Positions 23,518 through 31,729 of a DNA stretch of 31,746 nt are shown here, piece by piece. The notes beneath the pieces were generated by a model. The model saw only the letters and a program-made list of their open reading frames with translations, ran no database searches and was not told the DNA's origin. The position numbers and the translations under genes are program-made. This DNA comes from DATKDU01 sp035649415 (GTDB taxonomy: Bacteria; Planctomycetota; Planctomycetia; Pirellulales; Pirellulaceae): the NCBI GenBank assembly GCA_035649415.1, contig DASRJP010000041.1:1-31746 (forward strand), read 5' to 3'. The stretch's first letter is position 1. Each line of letters starts with the position of its first letter.

Positions 23518-24402
23518 ATGAAATTCCTCGCGCAGCTCGGCTCGCTCCTCTCCGGCAATCGGGTCAGCCTCAGCGACCGCTTCCAGATCTTGAGCGAAGC
23601 GGTCAACGGCACGATGTCCAACTTCCACCGTGCGCTGGACAAGAAACACAACAAGATGGTGGGGCTCAAGATCCTGGATTCCGAAAAAACCCAGGCTTTC
23701 GAGTCACGCTTCAAGCTCCTCAAAAAGCCCAGCGAGGGAGAAATCGGCCTGGCCCTCAAGCATCCCCGCGTCGTGGAGACGTACGAAACGGGCATGCTCA
23801 CCGACGGCCGCAAGTACATTCTCATGGAGTACATCGAGGGGATGGGGCTCAACAGCCTCATCAAGATGGGAAGCAAGTCCCTCGACGGAAATCGCTACCT
23901 GCTCATCGAGCAGATGGCCGAGGCGGTCGAGGCGGTCCACAAGGCGGGCTTCATTCACCGCGACATCTGCCCGCGGAATTTCATCGTGGCGGCGGACGGG
24001 ATGACGCTCAAGCTGATCGACTTCGGGCTGACGCTTCCCGACGAGCCCGCTTTCCGTCAGCCGGGAAACCGCACGGGAACGCCCCTGTACTTGGCGCCCG
24101 AGATCGTTCGCCGCAAGCAGACCGATCAGCGGGTGGATATCTTCGCCTTCGGCGTCACCTGCTATCAGCTCTGCACGGGAGAATTTCCCTGGCCCGGCAC
24201 CGACGTCACCGGCACCGGCGCCCTGTCCCACGATACCACCCCCCCCGAGCCAATCCTCAGGAAAATCCCCGCGCTGAATCAGACGCTCGCCAAGGTGATC
24301 ATGCAGTGCATCCAGGCCGACCCCAATGCCCGCCCGCAAACGGCCGAAGCGATTGTCAAACAGCTCAAAAGCGTGACGAGCGACACCGAGCCGGGGAAAT
24401 AG
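23518..24402 (+). CDS. Divergent Ser/Thr protein kinase
   Basis: A 294-residue cytoplasmic protein with a single Hanks-type kinase domain and no transmembrane helix. Visible motifs are the ATP lysine K51 in VGLKIL, an acidic helix (PSEGEIGLAL), the catalytic loop HRDICPRN (H147-D149, N154), DFG at 168-170, the activation segment TGTPLYLAPE (187-195) and D207 in VDIFAFGV. Two deviations stand out. The Gly-rich loop is reduced to NGTMSNF. The catalytic-loop lysine that normally follows the Asp by two positions is C151. The kinase may still act, since Asp, Asn and DFG are kept, but kinetics should differ. No sensor domain is attached. It starts 8 nt after a CAGGTT palindrome with no ribosome site and converges on the VCBS gene, with 11 nt between stop codons. 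Confidence 0.88.
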   Translation: MKFLAQLGSLLSGNRVSLSDRFQILSEAVNGTMSNFHRALDKKHNKMVGLKILDSEKTQAFESRFKLLKKPSEGEIGLALKHPRVVETYETGMLTDGRKYILMEYIEGMGLNSLIKMGSKSLDGNRYLLIEQMAEAVEAVHKAGFIHRDICPRNFIVAADGMTLKLIDFGLTLPDEPAFRQPGNRTGTPLYLAPEIVRRKQTDQRVDIFAFGVTCYQLCTGEFPWPGTDVTGTGALSHDTTPPEPILRKIPALNQTLAKVIMQCIQADPNARPQTAEAIVKQLKSVTSDTEPGK

Positions 24403-24413
24403 CGGCCGGTGAT

Positions 24414-26756
24414 TCAATCTTCTTCAGGACGCCCAATGGGCTTGCTGTCGCGCACCACGAAGTCCTCCGCAAACTCCGTGATCTCCAGCGCCTGATTGAC
24501 GGCAATGTCTCGAAAGACCTGCGTGGTGCCGCTGGTCGGCCAGTGAATTTCCAATAGCGCGATCCGATCTGCTTTGCCCAGGCCAATCGTCTGCTCGAGT
24601 GGATTGGCGCCGAAGCTGCTGCCGGACGAGACGTGGCGATGAATTGTGAGCGGCTCCGGGCCGGCCGTGAGCACCTTGATGCGGGCCCCGATGCCCGGGC
24701 GGTTGGTCTTCTTGCCCACCAACTTGAGCGTCAGCCAGTGATTCTGCTGGCCGGGATTTTGGAACAGCACATTGTGATACCTGTCCCCCGGCTGGGCCCC
24801 GCCCATCTCGATGAAGATGTCGCTGTCCCCGTCGCGATCCCAGTCGCCGCAGGCGACGGCATGCCCCTTTTGAAGGTTGCCGGTTCCCGACGACGCCGTG
24901 ATGTCGGCAAACCGGCGTCCGGCGACGTTCCTGAACATGCGGTTGGGCACCAGCGTCGCCAGGTCCGGCTCGCCGGTTCCCAGGTACATGTCCAGAAATC
25001 CGTCGTTATCAAAGTCGCCGTAGTTGCTCCCCATCGTGCTAAACACCAGGTCCAGGCCCGCCTCCGCGGTCACGTCGGCAAAGCTGTGTCCCTGGTCGTT
25101 GCGATAGAGAACGTTTGAGCGGCGCTGGTGCGGCTCTCCGATCATTCCTCTGACGACGTCTTCCAGCGAGCGGTCGTAGCAGGTGGCAAAAACGTCGAGC
25201 CAGCCGTCGTTGTTGTAGTCCCACGCCCAGCAGGAAAACCCGAACGACGGCCCGTTCAGCCCCATGGCAGCACTGGCGTCCTGGAACGTGCCGTTGCGCT
25301 GGTTGTGGAACAGCTTGGCGCTGGTGGACAGCGAAAGGTAGTTCAGGAACAGGTCCGGGTAGCCGTCGTTGTCGTAGTCGATCCACGCCGCCCCTTTGCA
25401 GCCTTCGTTACCGTCGCGATGCAGCCCGGCCGGCCTCAGCACCTCTTCGAAAGTGCCGTTGCCCCGGTTGCGGTAGAGGCGGTTGGCCTGCCGCTCACAG
25501 CAGATGAAAAGGTCGAGCCAGCCGTCGTTGTCGTAATCGGCCCAGGAGGCCGTGATGGAGTTGATGGGGTCGGCCAGCCCTGCTTCCTCGGTAACGTCGG
25601 TGAACGTGCCGTTGCCGCCGTTCCGCAACAGCGACGGGCGCATCGGCTGCGAGACCCAGGCGCCTCGCATCACGAGAATGTCCAGATAGCCGTCGTTGTT
25701 GTAGTCCGTCTGCACGCAGTACATTCCCCCCAGTTGGCCGGCCAGGCGGGCGGCAGCGGTGCGGTCCTCGAACGTCCCCTTCCCTGTGTTGCGGTAGAAG
25801 GCCATGTTCTGCGTGGGATCGAAAGTGGAGACCGCCACGTCGAGAAGGCCGTCGTTGTCGAAGTCATCCATGATCGCGCCCCCCGATTGGTTAAAGCGAT
25901 TCACGCCCACGACGTGGCCGATGTCGCGGAAGCGGCCGATGTCGAATTCCGACTGGCGGAACCGATCGAGCGAGATCAGGTACCGCGGATCGACCAGGTC
26001 CGGGTGCTCGCCAAGCGTCATGTGAGCCAGGTTGAGCAGCCATCGCACTCCCAGGTCATCGGGGAACTGCTCGAGGTACTCCGTGAAATGCACGATCGCC
26101 TGCCGCGATCCCGCCGGGTTCGTGTGTACCGCGGCAGGAGAAATCGGCAAGATGCACGAACTCTCCCCGCGGCACAGGATGCAGTTCTCGTCTTCGCCGC
26201 GGCGCAGCGACGTGAGTCCCTGCATGTAGATCAGGCTATAGAGTTCCTCTGTCGCCAGTTCGTCATGCGCCTCGGCAATGGCGCGGGCCTGGCACAGCAC
26301 GTCGTAGGCCCGCTGCGCCTGTCCTTCGTAATTCAGCAGCGATGCCTTCGAAAGAAGGGCCGCGACCCGCTCCTTTGGCGCGCGGTTCTTGTCCGCCAGC
26401 GTCTGCTCGATCCGCTGAATGCCGCGAAACCCCACGCGCTGCCAGGCGTTGCTGATTTCCTTCAGCGAGGCGTTGTCACTGATGGGCAGGACGCTGGAGA
26501 TGGCAAACCCAAAGCCACCGGTGTCGAGGTTGGCTCTCCGCGGCCGGGCATGAGGCCAGCGGTCCGCCAGTCGGATGGAACTCTGCGGCTGCGCGGCCGC
26601 CGGTGTTCGGGCCTGATGCGGTACGTTGCTGGACTGGTCTGCCGGCGCAGGTGCAGCGGTTCGATTCCAGACGACAAAAGCCGTCACCGCGGTCACAACC
26701 ACTGCCGCCAGGCCGCCGACAATGGCCAGGCGCGCAGCCTCTGTTCGCGTTGCCAT
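24414..26756 (-). CDS. CRTAC1-like VCBS/FG-GAP protein with ASPIC/UnbV domain
   Basis: A 780-residue protein. One helix near the N-terminus (about 9-30, ARLAIVGGLAAVVVTAVTAFVVW) anchors or exports it. Residues about 95-265 are helical and TPR-like, with a Cys-rich patch ENCILCRGESSCILPI near 190-205. Residues about 285-670 hold seven calcium-binding FG-GAP/VCBS motifs of the type DxDxDGxxD (DFDNDGLLDV, DYNNDGYLDI, DYDNDGWLDL, DYDNDGYPDL, DYNNDGWLDV, DFDNDGFLDM, DWDRDGDSDI), making a beta-propeller. Residues about 680-770 are ASPIC/UnbV (NHWLTLKLVGKKTNRPGIGARIKV). Planctomycetes carry many such proteins, thought to be periplasmic or cell-surface binding proteins; the ligand is unknown. It is divergent from the SH3-like gene, with a shared 186-nt promoter region. 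Confidence 0.92.
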   Translation of the reverse strand: MATRTEAARLAIVGGLAAVVVTAVTAFVVWNRTAAPAPADQSSNVPHQARTPAAAQPQSSIRLADRWPHARPRRANLDTGGFGFAISSVLPISDNASLKEISNAWQRVGFRGIQRIEQTLADKNRAPKERVAALLSKASLLNYEGQAQRAYDVLCQARAIAEAHDELATEELYSLIYMQGLTSLRRGEDENCILCRGESSCILPISPAAVHTNPAGSRQAIVHFTEYLEQFPDDLGVRWLLNLAHMTLGEHPDLVDPRYLISLDRFRQSEFDIGRFRDIGHVVGVNRFNQSGGAIMDDFDNDGLLDVAVSTFDPTQNMAFYRNTGKGTFEDRTAAARLAGQLGGMYCVQTDYNNDGYLDILVMRGAWVSQPMRPSLLRNGGNGTFTDVTEEAGLADPINSITASWADYDNDGWLDLFICCERQANRLYRNRGNGTFEEVLRPAGLHRDGNEGCKGAAWIDYDNDGYPDLFLNYLSLSTSAKLFHNQRNGTFQDASAAMGLNGPSFGFSCWAWDYNNDGWLDVFATCYDRSLEDVVRGMIGEPHQRRSNVLYRNDQGHSFADVTAEAGLDLVFSTMGSNYGDFDNDGFLDMYLGTGEPDLATLVPNRMFRNVAGRRFADITASSGTGNLQKGHAVACGDWDRDGDSDIFIEMGGAQPGDRYHNVLFQNPGQQNHWLTLKLVGKKTNRPGIGARIKVLTAGPEPLTIHRHVSSGSSFGANPLEQTIGLGKADRIALLEIHWPTSGTTQVFRDIAVNQALEITEFAEDFVVRDSKPIGRPEED

Positions 26757-26855
26757 GAAGAATAGTGCCTCTTCGGGAGAACTTTGTTGCCGGCGCCCGC
26801 GCCGCGCTCGAGAATTCTCCTCTGGCCCTTATACCACGGCAGGCTGCTGTTTTGT

Positions 26856-26885
26856 TTGTGATTCATGGTGGGCTTCGGGTAGAAT
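26856..26885 (+). promoter_or_regulatory. Candidate promoter for the 26943 gene
   Basis: TTGTGA (26856-26861) and TAGAAT (26880-26885) are separated by 18 nt and lie 57 nt before the ATG at 26943. They match the consensus hexamers at 4 of 6 and 5 of 6 positions. On the other strand, TATAAG (26828-26833) could be the -10 of the divergent VCBS gene. Both are read by eye only. Confidence 0.35.
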
Positions 26886-26942
26886 TCCGATTCCAATCGG
26901 CGATCTGTCGCATTAAGTCGAAAAGTGTAAAGGGAAAATCTC

Positions 26943-29039
26943 ATGCAACGCATCTTTTCTGCCGCGCTGGGCATTTGCGTGCTCTTGACGTTGTGCGTGC
27001 TGACGCCCGCCTGGTCGGTCCCCGTCGAGCGGCCTGAGCCGACTGCCAAGGAAGAGCAACTGGCGCCGCCCCCGGCCGAAGAAGTGCTCGCCAAAATCCA
27101 GGCCCCGCCTGCCGCGCCGACGATCAAAACCAAAAGCGGCTACACCGTTCAGCTCGATTTGTCCAAGCAAATTCTCAACGTCTCCTCGCCGAAAAAGGAA
27201 ATCTGGATTTCGCGGCAGATTGAGCCGCAGCAGACGGTCGAAGTCACGCGCGACGGAACAGCACTGCAGCAAGACCGCACGGTGCTGGCCAAGCTGAAGA
27301 AGGGACGCATCCTGTTCATCACCGAGGTCAAAGACGAGTGGGCTCAGGCCAGCATCATTGCCGGCGGCAAGGTCCTCCGCGGCTGGGTGAAAAAGGCGGA
27401 CCTCAAACCCTATGGCGAAGAGGGCCCGCCGCAGAAGACGCTCGCCGGCATGTCAGATGGCCAGTTCGCATCGGCCGCGGTGCTCGTTCAGAAGGCCAAG
27501 CAGTTTGACGACGGGCTGTATGCCGCCGTCGAACTGGCCATGCAGGACGGGCTCGGCCCGGTCACCGGCAAGCGCGCCTGGCTGGCGCGCTTGGCCGCCA
27601 AGGTGAATGCCGAGCAGGGGGGAGTGCCGCTGGCGCAGCTTTTTGCGGCCAGCGAGCTGGGGGGCGGAGACGCGGTAGTGCCGGGGAGCCTGAAGCGCAC
27701 CGTGGCCAGCGAGCGCGCCGCCTTTCTGGCCGACGAAAAACGTTCCAAGCCGCTCGGCTTTTACCCCTGGAACAAGGACCTGCAAAACATCTTTCAGCAG
27801 GATCGGCTGCTCCAATCGCCGCTGCGCTCCGGCGAGCACGGCGCGGGAATTGCCGCCGTCGCTACCACGCTCGCTGCCGACGTTGACGCTCGCAAGAGTT
27901 ACGAGCAGGTGCTGCATTTGAACGAGCGGCTCACCAATCCGCTCAAGACCGCCGGATATCGCGAATTGCTGCCGGCTGCCGCCGATGGCAAGCCGCTGGG
28001 GCTATCGCCTCGGCAACCCGTCTCGTTCTTTCCGCCGTCGCGCGGACCGGAGACCGATCTGGTCATGCGGCTTTACGGCGACAAGCCAATTCCCGAGGGC
28101 TTCAATCTGATGAATGAAGTGATCGCCCGCGTTAAGAGCGGCGATCTATCGCTCCAGCCGCAGGCGGATTCCGGCTGGTACGACCACCAGCTCTGGTCGC
28201 TCGATCCGCTGATCCGCCTGGAGGCCGCGCCGGAGGGGAGCCGACTGCACCCCAATGACGAATACAAGAAGCATCTCGAAGAGCTGTTCAAGGGGACGTT
28301 TGCCCTGACGCGCGAGACGCACGTCAAGCAACTCGCTTTCCCCGAACCGGCATCCGACGTTGGCGATCGCCCGCCGGTGAAGGAGCGCGAGAAAGTCTTC
28401 ATCGCCCCCAATCCGCACGTCGAAATCCTGCCGGCGATGTACCTGCGGCGGGCACAGTCGTATGCCTACGTGCGGGGCGTGCTCGAGGAGACGTTCGGCA
28501 AAGCGAATCTCGCAGCCATGCACCGGCTGACTGCCGCCGGGCCGGTGAAACCGAACCTGGATGAAGAACTGGCTTCGATTGAGCGGCTGTTTCTTGGCGC
28601 CCACGTCGTTGCCTGCCGCGACCTGGGCCTGGCCGAGGATCCGGCCGCCGGCAGTGCCGACCAGCAGGCGGTCCATTTCCTCCGCTGGGTCGCGTCGCTC
28701 GCTTCCGATCCGGACCTGGCCCGCGACTCGCGGATGATGGTCCCCGTGTTCTTTGACCTTCAGCGGCAGAAGACGAAAGTCTGGGTCATGCTCGGCTGGA
28801 CCGCCAGCGGCGCCGCCTATGGCTATGACCAGGCGCCCAAGGTCACGGTCACCGGCCCCGATGGCAAACCGGCCGCTGGCGAAGACGCGCCGGAGATTGT
28901 GTTCCACGGCACCTGGCGGCAGTTGGCCACGCCCGTGTTTGCCGAGGTGTACGTCACGAAGCTGCTCAACCGCGACGAATTCCGCCGCCACTGCGATGCG
29001 TATGCGACGCAAGCAGCCATTCTAAATAACTTGGAGTAA
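26943..29039 (+). CDS. Secreted protein with N-terminal SH3-like domain, function unknown
   Basis: A 698-residue protein. ATG 26943 has AAAGGG 8 nt upstream. Residues 1-25 are a signal peptide (IFSAALGICVLLTLCVLTPAWS). Residues 26-60 are Pro/Glu-rich. Residues about 95-160 look like a bacterial SH3 domain (DGTALQQDRTVLAKLKKG, ILFITEVKDEWAQASII, GWVKKADLKP). Residues about 165-690 form a long, mostly helical region that I cannot assign; it includes LMNEVIARVKSGDL, ERLFLGAHVVACRDLG, SRMMVPVFFDLQ and ends EFRRHCDAYATQAAILNNLE. SH3 domains of this type often bind cell-wall or protein ligands outside the cytoplasm. It is the first gene of a tight unit: the nitrilase-family gene starts 12 nt after its stop and a membrane gene follows. 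A link to those products is inference from spacing. Confidence 0.78.
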   Translation: MQRIFSAALGICVLLTLCVLTPAWSVPVERPEPTAKEEQLAPPPAEEVLAKIQAPPAAPTIKTKSGYTVQLDLSKQILNVSSPKKEIWISRQIEPQQTVEVTRDGTALQQDRTVLAKLKKGRILFITEVKDEWAQASIIAGGKVLRGWVKKADLKPYGEEGPPQKTLAGMSDGQFASAAVLVQKAKQFDDGLYAAVELAMQDGLGPVTGKRAWLARLAAKVNAEQGGVPLAQLFAASELGGGDAVVPGSLKRTVASERAAFLADEKRSKPLGFYPWNKDLQNIFQQDRLLQSPLRSGEHGAGIAAVATTLAADVDARKSYEQVLHLNERLTNPLKTAGYRELLPAAADGKPLGLSPRQPVSFFPPSRGPETDLVMRLYGDKPIPEGFNLMNEVIARVKSGDLSLQPQADSGWYDHQLWSLDPLIRLEAAPEGSRLHPNDEYKKHLEELFKGTFALTRETHVKQLAFPEPASDVGDRPPVKEREKVFIAPNPHVEILPAMYLRRAQSYAYVRGVLEETFGKANLAAMHRLTAAGPVKPNLDEELASIERLFLGAHVVACRDLGLAEDPAAGSADQQAVHFLRWVASLASDPDLARDSRMMVPVFFDLQRQKTKVWVMLGWTASGAAYGYDQAPKVTVTGPDGKPAAGEDAPEIVFHGTWRQLATPVFAEVYVTKLLNRDEFRRHCDAYATQAAILNNLE

Positions 29040-29051
29040 TCATTCGCCCCC

Positions 29052-29888
29052 ATGGCTGATCTGATCACAATTGCCGCCGTCCAGTTCAACGTTGATTTTG
29101 CCGACCGCGAGTCCAACCTGCGGCGGATGCTGTTCTTCCTCGAGCAGACCGCCAGCGAAGGGGCGAAGCTGACCGTCTTCCCGGAGTGCGCCCTGACCGG
29201 CTACTGCTTTGACAGCCTCGACGAGGCCCGGCCGCATGCGGAGCCGATCCCCGGGCCGAGCACCGAGAAGATGACCCAGGCCTGCAAACGCCTCGGCTGC
29301 CACGTCGTCTACGGTCTGCTCGAAGCCGACGGCAAAAAGGTGTTCAACGCCTGCGTCCTCGTCGGGCCCAAGGGTGTCGTCGGCTCGTATCGCAAGGTTC
29401 ACTTGCCGTTTCTCGGCGTCGATCGCTTCACGACGCCCGGCGACCGGCCGTTTGCGGTCCACAATGCCGGCGGCATTCGCGTGGGGATGAATATCTGCTA
29501 CGACGGCTCCTTCCCGGAGGCGGCGCGGGTCATGACGCTCGACGGGGCGGACCTGATCGTGCTGCCGACGAATTGGCCGCCGGGGAGCCAGTGTATGGCA
29601 AGCTGCGCGGTGAACACGCGGGCCATGGAGAACCAGATCTACTACCTGGCGGTGAATCGCATCGGCGCCGAGCGGGGCTTCCGCTTCATCGGGATGAGCA
29701 AGATCTGCGCCCCCGGCGGCAGCGTGCTGACCGAAGCGATGCACGAGAACGAATCAATCCTCTACGCCCAGGTGGATGTGGACAAAGCCCGCAACAAGCA
29801 CCTCGTCCGCGTCCCCAAGCTGCACGAGATCGACCGCATCAAAGACCGCCGGCCGGAGATGTATGGGAGGTTAGTGGAGAGGAAGTAA
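29052..29888 (+). CDS. Carbon-nitrogen hydrolase (nitrilase superfamily)
   Basis: A 278-residue cytoplasmic amidohydrolase with the full Glu-Lys-Cys triad: E45 in VFPECALTGY, K115 in SYRKVHLPFLG, and C149 in NICYDGSFPE. The superfamily hydrolyses C-N bonds of amides, ureides or nitriles through a cysteine thioester. The sequence is closest in style to the omega-amidase/N-carbamoyl amidohydrolase branches and lacks transmembrane helices, so it is not an apolipoprotein N-acyltransferase. The substrate cannot be decided. Its ATG is 12 nt after the SH3-like gene's stop and its own stop is 13 nt before the next ATG, which suggests one transcript. Length is normal for the family and no key residue is missing. 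Confidence 0.92.
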   Translation: MADLITIAAVQFNVDFADRESNLRRMLFFLEQTASEGAKLTVFPECALTGYCFDSLDEARPHAEPIPGPSTEKMTQACKRLGCHVVYGLLEADGKKVFNACVLVGPKGVVGSYRKVHLPFLGVDRFTTPGDRPFAVHNAGGIRVGMNICYDGSFPEAARVMTLDGADLIVLPTNWPPGSQCMASCAVNTRAMENQIYYLAVNRIGAERGFRFIGMSKICAPGGSVLTEAMHENESILYAQVDVDKARNKHLVRVPKLHEIDRIKDRRPEMYGRLVERK

Positions 29889-29901
29889 GGGTTCATCCAT
29901 T

Positions 29902-30597
29902 ATGGATAAGTTCGAACGCTACGCGCAATTGTCAGAAATGGAAGAACGCTACAACTCCAGTTCTGGCGGTATTAGAGCGCTTGCCTCAGCATGGCTGTTA
30001 GCTTCCCTTGGATCTACCGGGTGGTTATTCGACTCCTATAAGCCTGAGACGTGGCCACTGCCCTTAGGGTTCTTAGTCGTTGTCGTAATGACCCTCGGCA
30101 GTATTGGAATGATTACGTTGTGGGTCATGGATCAGTTAGTCTTCCACAGGCTTTTATCCTCTGTGTTTTTGGTGGGACTGAAGATTGAGAAGGATGACAA
30201 CGAAATCCCGCCGATTCGATTTGCGATGATGAAAACCCAGGAAGGATTAGGCACTCATACGTGGGAACGCCTGTTTTATCTGGGGCCAGTCCTTGTATTT
30301 GTCTTGATTTCTGCGGTCGTGATTGCTGGCGGCTCCGATGAGCTGTTTTCGCCAAATAGGAAGTATTTTTCCCTCAATACCCGCCTTCTCAGCATAACTC
30401 TGTGCATTTTGCAGCTCGTGGCATTGCTGTGGATGATTGCAAAGCTTCCGTCAATGTCCTTAAAGACAAGGGCCTCGTACTTTAACGATCCAGAGTTTAC
30501 GGACTTGCTCACCAACAATCGATGTGAGACGGTCATCGCGAGATTTCATTCGAAACCAAGCGCTGTGCAAGTGAAGGAAGGGCACGTTAAGAACTGA
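29902..30597 (+). CDS. Four-helix membrane protein of unknown function, AT-richer than neighbours
   Basis: A 231-residue protein with a short N-terminal acidic segment and four predicted transmembrane helices: about 26-43 (LASAWLLASLGSTGWLF), 54-76 (LGFLVVVVMTLGSIGMITLWVMD), 125-145 (LFYLGPVLVFVLISAVVIAGG) and 162-182 (LSITLCILQLVALLWMIAKL). Helices 1-2 and 3-4 are separated by a polar stretch of about 48 residues. I recognise no family. Its base composition is visibly lower in G+C than the flanking genes (two sampled 60-nt lines give 48% and 55%), and it uses A/T-ending codons such as TTA and AAA that the neighbours avoid. That suggests more recent acquisition. No mobile element is seen. It starts 13 nt after the nitrilase gene and is followed by an inverted repeat. 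Confidence 0.75.
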   Translation: MDKFERYAQLSEMEERYNSSSGGIRALASAWLLASLGSTGWLFDSYKPETWPLPLGFLVVVVMTLGSIGMITLWVMDQLVFHRLLSSVFLVGLKIEKDDNEIPPIRFAMMKTQEGLGTHTWERLFYLGPVLVFVLISAVVIAGGSDELFSPNRKYFSLNTRLLSITLCILQLVALLWMIAKLPSMSLKTRASYFNDPEFTDLLTNNRCETVIARFHSKPSAVQVKEGHVKN

Positions 30598-30733
30598 ATC
30601 GCCGGGTTCCCTGGCGGCCGCGCTTGGGCAGTGGCACTCGCTCCATCCCGCCAATGCCGCAACCGGCATTTTGACAAGACGTCGCGCCGCCGCCCGTTCC
30701 CATTCTACGTTTCTCGTCTCCGTGTGCTCGCCG

Positions 30734-30781
30734 CCTCTGTGAGAGATTCCTCTCTCACGCTTAAGGAATTTCTCGCAGAGG
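30734..30781. repeat. Inverted repeat with 17-nt arms
   Basis: Arms 30734-30750 and 30765-30781 are reverse complements at 15 of 17 positions, around a 14-nt loop. The left arm reads CCTCTGTGAGAGATTCC. It lies between the convergent ends at 30597 and 30809 and could act as a two-way terminator or be a dispersed repeat. Confidence 0.7.
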
Positions 30782-30808
30782 CACGGGGGCGCAGGATTTT
30801 TCGACTGC

Positions 30809-31669
30809 TCACGTGCATTGATTCGAAACGCGAATGCAGTGGCACACGTCGCAAATCTCAAAAATCAGCTGGACGTACGGGTCGCCCCACATCAGTTCGT
30901 CGTTCGCCTCCGGCTGGTGCAGGGCGAAGACTCGCATCGAATCACGCCGGACGTCGTAGGCTTCGATCTTGAGTGTCTGATCGTCGAATAGCTTGGCGGT
31001 TTCTTCGGAAAACGTGATTTCCATCGGTTCCGTCCGATACTCGATCTCGGCGGTGCAGCTCGGATTGTCGCACGATTTCAAAGGCGCGCCCTGAGCGAAC
31101 GGTTCCTTGTAGCCGCAGCGGATAATGTTTTCAGGCGACCAGTCAGCAAACGTCGCTCGCCAATCCGCGATCAGGCCCTGTTTCTCGGCAATCGCGACGG
31201 CTCGCTGCATTTCGGCCTCCGGCAGTCGATCGACGCCAAAGACGGCAGCCAGGCGCAGCGCATCCTCGGCAATCGTCGGATCGTAGGGCTGCCTGGCGAA
31301 GGAAACGGGCGACCGCGGAAAAAGCGGAGGATGGTCCTCGTAGGGGAAATGGGGATCGTAGTGCGGGTCCTGGGGCGCTATCAGCTCGATCTCCGTATCA
31401 CTGAGCACGCGATAAATAATCGTGCCATCGTACGCCGCATACGCGAAGCCGTAGCACAGCGGCAGCCACTTTAGCCCAGGCAAGTCCACCGCCACTGCCG
31501 GATCGGCCAGATTGAGCCGGTAGATCAGGTGCAGCGGCTCTTCCAGATTGACGAAGCGAATGCCATTCTCCGACGCCGTTCCGCCGAACATATGACCAAA
31601 ATCATCGGCCACGTTCGCCCGTTCGCGATAGACGGCAAGCAACTTGTGGTCAAATAGCGATAATGGCAT
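30809..31669 (-). CDS. Hypothetical protein with possible C-terminal metal-binding cysteines
   Basis: A 286-residue cytoplasmic protein from ATG 31669; a GTG one codon earlier is equally possible, and neither has a ribosome site. I recognise no family. Visible parts are an N-terminal segment (SLFDHKLLAVYRERANVADD), a region of about 90 residues rich in Tyr and Pro (GTIIYRVLSDTEIELIAPQD, HYDPHFPYEDHPPLFPR), and a C-terminal third with Cys pairs: CDNPSC near 198-203 and CDVCHC near 275-280. These four to five cysteines could hold one zinc ion, as in zinc-ribbon proteins. The gene converges on the membrane-protein gene across an inverted repeat. It is the last gene of the window. Confidence 0.68.
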   Translation of the reverse strand: MPLSLFDHKLLAVYRERANVADDFGHMFGGTASENGIRFVNLEEPLHLIYRLNLADPAVAVDLPGLKWLPLCYGFAYAAYDGTIIYRVLSDTEIELIAPQDPHYDPHFPYEDHPPLFPRSPVSFARQPYDPTIAEDALRLAAVFGVDRLPEAEMQRAVAIAEKQGLIADWRATFADWSPENIIRCGYKEPFAQGAPLKSCDNPSCTAEIEYRTEPMEITFSEETAKLFDDQTLKIEAYDVRRDSMRVFALHQPEANDELMWGDPYVQLIFEICDVCHCIRVSNQCT

Positions 31670-31708
31670 CACGCTAATTTAAGCGGAACTCGCGCTCCGT
31701 GTCCTCTA

Positions 31709-31729
31709 TCCTGAACCCTGAACCCTTTT
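31709..31729. repeat. Short heptamer array, CCCTGAA units
   Basis: Three 7-bp units in register (31709-31715, 31716-31722, 31723-31729), the first two TCCTGAA and CCCTGAA, the third degraded to CCCTTTT. It lies 39 nt upstream of the start of the minus-strand gene ending at 30809 and may continue past the window. Confidence 0.5.

Noticed and set aside
23487..24557. Plus-strand frame beginning with codons of the CAGGTT palindrome
   Set aside because: It overlaps the kinase in another frame and lacks any conserved motif; its first residues come from the repeat.
25128..26765. Plus-strand open frame (545 codons) opposite the VCBS gene
   Set aside because: Val/Asp/Gly-rich runs are the reverse reading of calcium-motif codons; the minus strand holds seven DxDxDG motifs.
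29902..30597. Membrane effector of a defence system
   Set aside because: Size and topology alone suggested it, but no sensor, nuclease or partner gene lies beside it and no effector motif is visible.
30598..30808. Small plus- and minus-strand open frames in the gap
   Set aside because: They run through the inverted repeat, have no ribosome sites and read as Arg/Ser-rich sequence.
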